Shown piece by piece: positions 25,324 through 37,500 of a DNA stretch of 37,500 bases. The stretch comes from Glandiceps talaboti (taxonomy: Eukaryota > Hemichordata > Enteropneusta > Spengelidae). How positions within the stretch are numbered: position 1 is the first letter of the stretch; every line of letters starts with the position of its first letter. Both the position numbers and the translations under genes were made by a program. Below the pieces are notes generated by a model, which ran no database searches, was not told the origin of the DNA, and saw nothing but the letters and a program-made list of their open reading frames with translations. The DNA lies in the NCBI RefSeq assembly GCF_964340395.1, contig NC_135560.1:3705498-3742997 (forward strand), read 5' to 3'.

Positions 25324-25414
25324 CGATGATGATGATGATTTAGTTTTGAATGTCATAGAGAAGACGGACAGTGATACATGTACTGACTCAAGTAGTACCA
25401 GTGAGTCAGATTAG
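25211..25414 (+). CDS. Short acidic poly-Asp reading frame inside transposon copy 1
   Basis: A 67-codon frame starts MLLLKYDGDGSS, runs through a (GAT)n-encoded polyaspartate of about 30 residues, and ends with DLVLNVIEKTDSDTCTDSSS and a stop. Copy 2 keeps the segment after the Asp run nearly unchanged (VIENTDSDTCTDSSS...) but has a stop just after the start. It is either a remnant of a former transposon protein with an acidic tail or an accident of the GAT microsatellite. Expression is doubtful. Confidence 0.2.
25240..25340 (+). repeat. (GAT)n microsatellite in transposon copy 1
   Basis: Mostly uninterrupted GAT triplets with a few GAC and AAC variants. The matching tract in copy 2 (TCA on the plus strand, 27918-27960) is less than half as long, showing expansion or contraction after the copies separated. 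Confidence 0.9.
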
Positions 25415-25673
25415 CGTGACACTGATAATGTCAATACTGAAGGTAATATTGCTTTCTAATACAGAGTCAAAATCATTTAATTTGTATGTATACATATAAT
25501 AGGAATATTGATTAACGTTCAGTATATGCAAATGTCATGGGGTGGGTCATGTTTTACAAAATGGGACAAAGGGGAGGGTCATTTTTTATGAATGGAGAAT
25601 GGGGGGTCATGTTTTTCTTAACAGACCATGTGTGATTTCCTCCGCCCCCCTGTAAATACTGAAGGCTCCCTAA

Positions 25674-27437
25674 CTAAAGATTGGTTTTGGAGACCTCGTT
25701 CATCACATTTAAAAATAGTGAAGATGAACCGAAACAGATGGTTTCATAATTTCAGGGGGAAAAACGACGGTCCTGGTCCAGGATTAATATCGATGGTAGT
25801 GTCGTATGTATATATGACGACGGTACACATGCTACGCTTTGTCATGTATCAGTAGTCACGTTTGGTACAAAGACAGCCAAAACATTTGACTGAGTTGTTG
25901 CAAACATGTGATGCCAATACCTTCCATCCTAAATACTACATACTCATTTTTATTTGCACATATTATGGGTTGCCATTTGGTGGGGTTTTATTTGCCTGTA
26001 TTAGCTGTAAACAATTGTAGGGTAACAGGATTGGGTCACCACCTGCGTAAATATTGTGTTAAACCTTTCATTGTTCAGAAGATTTATATCATTCAATATG
26101 TTGGGAGTTCAGAGCACGCGATTGACAAGAATATTACAGATATGATATTATATAGCATCAATTATCCTAAACTACAATATTTATATTTTCATCCGTTTTT
26201 CTGAAAGGCAAAGCTGGTCTTTGGCAAGATATCTAATTTCAAAGGCGTCACAAACGTGAAGTGACCTCCGAATCGACTAGCTTTGTCTTGTTAACCGCCA
26301 GGCTTAAAGCACAGACTGGTATCATTGTAGTCATTTTCACCGTGTGTTCTATACCCTCTACTATCTAGTAGGGTGCACTGGATGAATAAATCACACAATT
26401 ACATCAAAACATGGCATTCGGGTCAATAGTGATGGTCAGGTAATATCTCAAAATCAGATAACCTTTGATTTTGTTATTGATCACAAACAAGCTGTTTCAC
26501 AGTGATGTTGTCTATTACGTCATCACAATAACCTTTAGTCTATACAGCAATGTCCACAGTGCATTATGGGTAATCGACAGATTTTGATAATTTCCCGAAT
26601 TCACAACAGTCGCTCGTATTTATGATCGGAAATATTCTACGATAAATAGAATTTGAGAGAGAATGATTGTTTAGCCGGATGGAATGTTTCAATAGAGTCA
26701 TATGGTGATATTTGGACACTACGACGGTAGTAACGATTTCACATAAAATATTCAATATAAAACCTTGTCATATTAACATCAGTCTTAATCATATCGTTGT
26801 AACATCAATTGTTCTGGTGTGTTTACGTTATTGTACAATACTTTACAACATATAGACGTGTCTACTTTTAACTGCATTGCTATCACAAATTTTTAAATGG
26901 TACGAAATTTTACATGTACCAGTTGCATCTCACCCAATTAGCAATAATACTATCATATACAAGCAGTCACCCATTAATCTTGGATTAACACCCCAATACA
27001 CATCTACACAAGATACTGAAACATTGTCAGCGTTGCTATGGCAATCCAATCTCTAGACTAGCTACATCGATGGCGAATGATACTAGCCAATGAAGCGATA
27101 ATTCTTTACCAACATACATCATCTACGTAATTATACCCAGTCACAATTTGTATACTGAATGACAATTGTTCGAAGGCGGCAAAAGTAGGACATTTTCGGG
27201 TTCTGCTCCGCATGGATAGCCTAGTCATAACCGTATAGAGTATTCATTTACTTTTTTGTTATTCGTGAACAAAAACAACATTTTCAGAGAAACGCTATGT
27301 TGCACGGTTATGGGGTCATACGTCTGTAACTGGTCTCTATGGAGAACGATTTTCAAGGCACGCACCTCTTTGCATTTTATTGCCATTGTAAACAATATCG
27401 CCATCTGTTTGTTCCTCTAGACTCAGGCAAGCTTTGA
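25674..27437. other. Unique sequence between the two inverted transposons
   Basis: 1.76 kb without a recognised gene. It would form the loop if the flanking inverted copies paired. Confidence 0.5.
27032..27045. promoter_or_regulatory. X-box-like motif beside a CCAAT sequence
   Basis: GTTGCTATGGCAAT differs from a full RFX X-box at the last base and is followed at once by CCAAT. It lies between the two inverted transposons. Function is speculative. Confidence 0.15.
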
Positions 27438-27440
27438 TAA

Positions 27441-27918
27441 GGGAGTCGTCAGTATTTACAAGGGGCGGGGTGGATGAAATCACACATGGTCTGTAAAGAA
27501 ACACTTGACCCTCCCCTCCATTCTCCATTCATAAAAAGTGACCCTCCCCTTTGTCCCATTTTGTAAAACATGACCCTCCCCATGACATTTGCACATACTG
27601 AACATTAATCAATATTCCCATTATATGTATACATACAAATTAAATAATTTTGACTGTATTAGAAAGCAATATTTAAAAAAACTGGCTAGTGACCTTTCTC
27701 TTATAATCATACACAATCTAGTTAGTGTCTAAAACGTGTTTTCAATGTTGTGTATACTCTGGTCACTTGTAACAGTTCCCTGATACCATTGTCATCACAT
27801 CATCTTTACCTTCAGTACTGTCATTACGATATCAGTGTCACTCTAATCTGACCCAGTGGTACTACTTGAGTCAGTACATGTATCACTGTCCGTGTTCTCT
27901 ATGACATTCAAAACTAAG

Positions 27919-27960
<42 letters not shown>

Positions 27961-28334
27961 CTGCTACCATCACCATCATATGTTTACAACAACATTCAAG
28001 GACAGTGTGAGTGATAAGGTGAGATGGTACACTCAACAAAATGCATCGTTTTATTAAACAATTTCTTACAATATGTGTATTTTTATTTTTGTATTTTGGC
28101 ATGTAAAGTACTCGTTGAGTGCTCATCTCACGTTTACATCTCAAAACGCATGAAATAAATTGACAATAATTGAATATTCAATTTGGTCACAAAACTACGG
28201 ATTGTAAAATAAATGTGACCCTCCCCCAAATATTGTCATGCAAAATATGACCCTCCCCTAAGAACAGGTTTGTAAAATGTGACCCACCTCCGATTCCTCC
28301 GGCCCTCCCCCCCTTGTAAATACTGAAGGCTCCC
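27441..28334 (-). mobile_element. Non-autonomous DNA transposon (MITE-like), copy 2, inverted relative to copy 1
   Basis: 894-base copy of the same element in the opposite orientation, flanked by TAA at 27438-27440 and 28335-28337. Its end at 27441 has diverged (GGGAGTCGTCAGTATTTACA); the other end keeps GGCTCCC. It has a shorter GAT tract than copy 1 and about 133 bases near 27674-27806 that copy 1 lacks. The acidic reading frame is interrupted by a TAA after the MLL start. Internal order matches copy 1 throughout, so this is an independent insertion or an inverted duplicate. Confidence 0.8.
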
Positions 28335-29065
28335 TAAATTTTGTCAATTTTTCGTTCAACACACGTATGTTCATAATCTTCTATAACATGAAAAAATGTA
28401 GATAAAAAAGAGTGAAATTATTTTGGTGGATAATAGAACATATGCATTTATCAGTCAAAACATATATCAGGGTTGCAGCATCAAATCAACATATTATTTA
28501 AATCATTACGTGCTGGAGAATCTCATAAATTTCATCGAACTGTATATAATATTTTTATGCATGTTTTCCAGTTTTACGCAGACCTAACTAAGCGAGTAAA
28601 AGGTCACAAACACCTATCTACGGTTCCACACTCAAAACAGCGTGTACTTGACAAGGGTTTAGAATGATAAATGAGAATTGTCGATAAGATTTGATGGGAT
28701 GGTAAGAGTTATTTCGCACTGTGCTCTCCATTACCCAATCCAATATCTACCAGATTGGTATGCAAGCTAGTCTTGCTTCACATGGAGCAGGGCGGAGCTA
28801 TCCCAGTGTGCTTTGCGTCCTGCGAATGACTGTCATGAGCCACACGTGTGCAACTCTCATTTGAGTGCTGACTTCGGATCGTTGCACGACAACTTCCAAC
28901 CAGGAGTTATTGGATGAGTCTCTCACCGCCGGGCTAGTTTTAATGAGTGTTGAAAGTCATTAATGTAATGAGGAAGGATCAAATCCGAAAATGTCAGAAG
29001 TGACACGTCGACGAGACGAGTGACTCCAGCCTGTCAGTGGTAGACTTCGCTACGATCAGCGTACT

Positions 29066-29073
29066 TATATAAA
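29066..29073 (+). promoter_or_regulatory. TATA box upstream of the GPCR gene
   Basis: TATATAAA lies 207 bases before the GPCR start codon, in a locally GC-richer stretch. A pyrimidine-flanked TTTCAAAC about 25-30 bases downstream (around 29090-29096) could serve as initiator. A perfect E-box palindrome CACACGTGTG lies further upstream at 28841-28850. Start-site placement is inference. Confidence 0.5.
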
Positions 29074-29132
29074 TGTGCGTTAGTAGGTTTTCAAACACTG
29101 AACAGCATACTCAAAGTGCACCACCGATTCAG

Positions 29133-29218
29133 GTGAGCTAAACAACGAGTTGGGTTGTGTTAACATGTTTACTTGGCTGAGTTCCACGAATGTCTCCCTT
29201 TCAACCATGTTACTATAG
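29133..29218 (+). other. Possible short 5'-UTR intron of the GPCR gene
   Basis: CAG|GTGAGC at 29130-29138 is a strong donor. A pyrimidine-containing stretch ending ACTATAG at 29218 could be the acceptor, giving an 86-base intron between the TATA box and the ATG. The acceptor is immediately followed by GTAAGAA, which itself resembles a donor (ATAG|GTAAGAA), so alternative splicing or a longer intron is equally possible. Only cDNA would tell. Confidence 0.3.
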
Positions 29219-29279
29219 GTAAGAACACCTTAATAGCGAAACACCTTCAGATATACTTTAAACTCGGAGGCAAGGCACC

Positions 29280-30338
29280 ATGGCGTTAAATAACACTTAT
29301 TTGTTTGAGGACAACATTTCATCTAATGCAACACCGCCAAACAATACAACATCTCAATCGTCTGTTCGTCCTGAATGGATTCAGACGGTAGCATTACCAG
29401 CATTCTACGGACTGGTCTGTTTGACGGGAGTGATAGGCAACAGTCTTGCACTGTGCGTTTTCCTACGTTCTTCGAACGCGAAGAAAGTACCAAACGTGTA
29501 CATACTAAATCTTGCCTCGGCCGATCTTTTCTTCATGTTCGGTATACCCTTTCTTACGTATCAATACGCCGCCGAGGAGTGGATTTTTGGAGAACTGATG
29601 TGTAAAATGGTGATGGCAATTGACGGGATGAACATGTATACTGGTATATTCACGCTAGCTGCTATGAGCGTCGATCGTTATTTGGCAATTGTGCACGCCG
29701 TTTGGTCAATGCGCCATCGAACACTGAACATTGCCAGAGCTGTATGTTTGTTTTTATGGCTCTTTTCAACAATATTAACGATACCGCTATGGATATGCTC
29801 ACAGACGATAGAAGAAAAGGGTCAGGTAAAATGTGATGTTAAATGGCCTACCTATATACCTTTGGAAAAACTCTTCATTCTGTACAGCTTTGTATTCAGC
29901 TTTGTTCTGCCGTTGATCGTTATTTCAGCTTGTTATATTGGTATTATGACATCATTGGCGGCTGGTTCGAAGGCATCGAAGAAGCGCAGAAAATCGATTA
30001 AGTTAGGTAGAGTGGGTGTAATGGTTCTTTTAGCTGTTGCTCTCTTCGTCGTTTGTTGGTTGCCGTTTTGGACTGTGCAGTTAGCTATGCTTACCCTCAA
30101 AAGCAAACCGATGCCATCCTTTGTCATCGCATATTACACGAGTTTATGCCTAAGCTATGCAAACAGCTGCCTCAACCCAATTGTCTATACATTTTCGCGA
30201 AAGAACTTTCGACAGGATCTGACTAAAACGTTATGCGGGGCTCGCTTAGATTTCAAATCCAACGGAGATAGCAGCAGGAAGACAATGTTCACTCAAGATA
30301 GATTTGATCGCACAGTAGACAATTCTAACGACCTATAA
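29280..30338 (+). CDS. Class A (rhodopsin-like) GPCR, somatostatin/allatostatin-C receptor-like, complete single-exon gene
   Basis: Complete 352-residue seven-helix receptor. Seen: an N-terminal extracellular tail without signal peptide but with N-glycosylation sequons at N4, N12, N16, N21 and N22; TM1 ~35-61 with the GN pair at 53-54; TM2 ~72-95 with LASAD (D82); C108 and C185 for the conserved TM3-ECL2 disulfide; D115 in TM3 in the context AIDGMNMYTGIF; DRY at 132-134; W160 in TM4; P211 in TM5; a basic third loop (KASKKRRKS); FVVCWLP at 256-262 in TM6; YANSCLNPIVY at 293-303 in TM7; then a helix-8 segment and C319, a possible palmitoylation site. Known of the family: the TM3 aspartate and the YANSCxNP motif are typical of somatostatin/allatostatin-C receptors and their opioid-type relatives, which signal through Gi/o. 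Inferred: a peptide receptor of this clade; the ligand is unknown. The start is chosen by position and a strong context (GGCACCATGG). The ORF has no intron. Family assignment is firm; subfamily is less so, since galanin, MCH and urotensin receptors share some motifs. Confidence 0.93.
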   Translation: MALNNTYLFEDNISSNATPPNNTTSQSSVRPEWIQTVALPAFYGLVCLTGVIGNSLALCVFLRSSNAKKVPNVYILNLASADLFFMFGIPFLTYQYAAEEWIFGELMCKMVMAIDGMNMYTGIFTLAAMSVDRYLAIVHAVWSMRHRTLNIARAVCLFLWLFSTILTIPLWICSQTIEEKGQVKCDVKWPTYIPLEKLFILYSFVFSFVLPLIVISACYIGIMTSLAAGSKASKKRRKSIKLGRVGVMVLLAVALFVVCWLPFWTVQLAMLTLKSKPMPSFVIAYYTSLCLSYANSCLNPIVYTFSRKNFRQDLTKTLCGARLDFKSNGDSSRKTMFTQDRFDRTVDNSNDL

Positions 30339-34698
<4,360 letters not shown>

Positions 34699-34790
34699 CG
34701 ATCGAAGGACGGCGACTGACTTATGACGAAACGATCGATCTTTCGTTGGAAACTCGCCAGTCAGATTGGCAGCACGATCGAAAGGACGGC
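34699..34790. repeat. Cluster of CGATCGAAAGGACGGC-type motifs
   Basis: CGATCGAAGGACGGC at 34699-34713 and CGATCGAAAGGACGGC at 34775-34790, with CGATCGATCTTTCG at 34732-34745 between them. A nearby GACTGAC / GTCAG pair can pair as a loose inverted repeat. GC content is clearly higher than in the flanks. Confidence 0.5.
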
Positions 34791-35310
34791 TTTCCCTGCC
34801 CGGTTCTACAATTGATTATTTCGAGAAGTGCGAACGGTTAAGATGATTGAATTCACGACAAATTCATGTTTTAGTTATAATTTCTGTAAGCTAGGGTCTC
34901 CAGTCATACACCTACGTATACTTCAACTTGAAACAACAATCACATAATTTGCAATATAACTAAATGGATTGAGTCACTCTCTTACTTCACCACTTAACTG
35001 TTACATACATGTCGGTGTATGTATATGAAAAAAAAGTCTGGAATTGTAATTACGTTGAAAGGAGCAATCAGTAAGTGTATGCTTTGTGATTCAGATGCCT
35101 TCTCAAAGGCTTTACTGTATCGATCTAAAAAGACGTTCGTATGTATTTGTACTTTTTAGAATGAAAATGCAGTAACCATAGTTGGCCAAAAAAGCCACTG
35201 AACGTTATACTGTATATAGTTGTATATGGCTGTAGAGTAATCCGAATTGTAAATATAACGATAACAAGTCTGATAATATGTCTGATAATTCTTTACTCTG
35301 GTATAAGTCG

Positions 35311-35312
<2 letters not shown>

Positions 35313-35341
<29 letters not shown>

Positions 35342-35789
35342 CATACATACATACATACATACATACATACATACGTACATACATGCACATAAATACAGAC
35401 GTGCATACATACATACATACATACATACATACATACATACATACATACATACATACATACATACATACATACGTACATACATGCACACACACATACATAC
35501 ATACATACATACATACATACATACATACATACATACATACAGACGTACGTGCATACATACATACATACATACATACATACATACATACATACATACATAC
35601 ATACATACATACATACATACATACGTACATACATGCACATAAATACAGACGTGCATACATACATACATACATACATACATACATACATACATACATACAT
35701 ACATACATACACATACATACATACATACATACATACATACATACATACATACATGCACATAAATACAGACGTACATACATACATACATA

Positions 35790-35848
<59 letters not shown>

Positions 35849-35935
35849 CATACATACATGCATGCTATGCATGCATGCATGCATGCATGCATGCATACAT
35901 ACATACATACAACCTACATGCATACATACATACAT

Positions 35936-35975
<40 letters not shown>

Positions 35976-36462
35976 ACATACATACATACATACATACATA
36001 CATACATACAGACGTGCATACGTACATACATGCACATAAATACAGACGTGCATACATACATACATACATACATACATACATACATACATACATACATACA
36101 TACACATACATACATACATACATACATACATACATACATACATACATGCACATAAATACAGACGTACATACATACATACATGCATGCTATGCCTGCATGC
36201 ATGCATGCATACATACATACATACATACATACATACAACATACATACATACATGCATGCATGCATGCATGCATGCATACATAAATACATACACACACATA
36301 CATACATACATACATACATACATACATACATACATACATACATACATACAGACGAGCATACATACATACCTACATACAGACGTGCAAACATACATACATA
36401 CATACATACATACATACATACCTACATACATACATACATACATACATACATACATACATACA
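35313..36462. repeat. 1.15-kb (ACAT)n tetranucleotide array with higher-order structure
   Basis: Mostly ACAT units. A spacer motif ATGCACATAAATACAGACG recurs starting at 35383, 35633, 35753, 36030 and 36146 (spacings 250, 120, 277, 116). ATGC-rich palindromic blocks centred on GCATGCTATGC occur near 35856-35895 and 36179-36210, with another GCAT block near 36250-36276. The unit has no stop codon on either strand, so the long frames across it (up to 419 codons, minus strand) are artefacts. Confidence 0.96.
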
Positions 36463-37453
36463 ATATATATTATTACGGTCTGTCACTAAGTACATTGACA
36501 ATACAATTATATTATATATGGACCCAGGGATTGCTTCAATTTGCAGTCATCATAGTTGTCATCTGTTCATCTGTTACGAAATATTCGACATTGCATAGAA
36601 TTCTGAACATTGTATACGTAACCTGCGATGTTCACGTAGGTCACATAGTTCGTTGTCATCTTGTCAACCTGTCGTGTATTTTGTATGACAATTTTCAAGG
36701 GATTTATATGATTCTGCATTTTGTAATTGCAATTTTGAAAGCACTTATGAAGAGCTATTTGGTGAGTAGTGTATTAAAACATGCATTATCTAACATTCTG
36801 CTTCGTCCCTCGTATTGTAAATGCCGACCTAATTGTGTTCGTATCATAACACATCTTAGGGAATGGTGTAGTTTTGCCTTGAAATAAATGTTTTGATAGC
36901 AAAAGCTATGCGCGTTGACCATTTCCGACGTAGCACTTCGTGTGCTATAATAATTGTGGAATAACAAAGCTGATCTGTAGGCGCATACGCAGTTCGTTTT
37001 GTCGACCAAATCAAAATTGTCAGCCTTTGGTTATAAATGACAGATCTATTCTTACAAGCGGAAAGATTGGCACAATACCGTAAGCTCTATACGTCATTTC
37101 ACTAGTCCCAAAAGCTACCGGAAATATTTGTCACATAAGCTAATAACGTTACAAGTTGAGTTGATGTATTTTTTTAACATAGCATTGACAACCACACATC
37201 GAAGGCTACATTATACTATGTTGGGGTATACCATACACGTACAAATTCGTCTGACACGCTCGCTTCACATTATCCAAATTATAATAGGATAATGATGAAT
37301 GTAACTTACTGAAAACTAGTACCACAACCCGCGCTATAGATAAAATTAGTGTATTGCCTATACTGTAAAGGCTTTGTTAATTAAGAATGGTGTGTGTAGA
37401 CTCATGCTGAAAACGCCACTGTGTTTGTTACCGTGAGATGGACATATTCAACT
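36463..37453. other. Spacer with one open stretch after the ACAT array
   Basis: A plus-strand frame stays open for ~140 codons beyond the array and stops at 36887, where an AATAAA (36883-36888) overlaps the stop codon. It contains hydrophobic stretches (LQFAVIIVVICSSV) but no recognised family, and the opposite strand is also open over part of it. Confidence 0.3.
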
Positions 37454-37500
37454 ATAATAATAATAATAATAATCTTTATTGACCATTTGTTAAAAACATA
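37454..37500 (-). mobile_element. Possible 3' tail of a retroelement continuing beyond the window
   Basis: Read on the minus strand, the window edge gives a sequence with CAATAAAG followed by (ATT)n, the layout of many non-LTR retrotransposon 3' ends: poly(A)-like signal plus a short microsatellite tail. The body lies outside the window, so family and completeness are unknown. Confidence 0.35.

Larger units (their letters stand above)
24876..25670 (+). mobile_element. Non-autonomous DNA transposon (MITE-like), copy 1, Harbinger-like
   Basis: 795-base element bounded by terminal inverted repeats that begin GGGAGCCTTCAGTATTTACA, followed by a G-run and CGGAGGA on both ends, and flanked by the 3-base duplication TAA (24873-24875 and 25671-25673). 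A 3-base TAA/TTA target duplication with GG-starting ends is the habit of PIF/Harbinger elements, so that assignment is inferred. No transposase is encoded. Inside are six GGGTCA motifs, an expanded (GAT)n tract and a short acidic reading frame. The left G-run has expanded compared with the right end. Confidence 0.8.

Noticed and set aside
27914-28144. Minus-strand frame with poly-Met
   Set aside because: Out-of-frame reading of the GAT tract in transposon copy 2.
29375-29605. 76-codon plus-strand frame inside the GPCR
   Set aside because: Alternative-frame shadow of the receptor gene.
35156-36415. 419-codon minus-strand frame of MYVCMYVC repeats, and several plus-strand HTYI frames
   Set aside because: Translation of a stop-free (ACAT)n microsatellite in every frame; no non-repeat protein sequence supports it.

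Overview
The window is AT-rich eukaryotic DNA from an animal, most likely a marine invertebrate. The evidence is one complete animal-type class A GPCR, intron-like splice signals, a TATA box, long microsatellites, MITE-like transposons and large gene-poor spacers. The species cannot be read from the sequence. The GPCR type and the repeat style would fit an invertebrate deuterostome (hemichordate, echinoderm, amphioxus) or a lophotrochozoan; this is a guess. No bacterial operons, rRNA, convincing tRNA or CRISPR array were seen.

Layout. 1-1.25 kb: plain spacer. 1.26-2.25 kb: a dispersed-repeat-like block with about five tandem units of ~146 bp that ends in a (CA)n tail. 3.39-3.86 kb: a foldback element whose centre is a perfect 21-bp-arm hairpin. 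3.9-12.2 kb: mostly non-coding spacer, with one ~105-bp direct duplication and a pair of X-box-like palindromes near 10.25 kb. 12.2-12.3 kb: a possible minus-strand exon. 12.5-13.3 kb: two different pentanucleotide arrays. 16.68 and 17.38 kb: (TTG)n and a block-structured tetranucleotide array. 19.97-20.13 kb: a 46-bp minisatellite. 20.8-23.5 kb: four minus-strand open segments with splice signals and compatible phases, which I read as the 3' end of an unrecognised multi-exon gene. 24.87-28.34 kb: two inverted copies of one non-autonomous DNA transposon, both with TAA target duplications and Harbinger-like in style. 29.28-30.34 kb: the single-exon somatostatin/allatostatin-C-type receptor gene with an upstream TATA box. 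32.8 kb: a 116-bp (AG)n tract. 35.3-36.5 kb: a 1.15-kb ACAT array with higher-order structure. 37.45 kb to the end: what looks like the tail of a retroelement lying mostly outside the window.

The GPCR is the only gene that can be named with confidence. It would act at the cell surface as a Gi-coupled-type neuropeptide receptor. Nothing in the window suggests a functional link between it and the candidate minus-strand gene. The most unusual structure is the transposon pair: each copy carries two clusters of three GGGTCA motifs at ~32-bp spacing, in direct rather than mirrored orientation.
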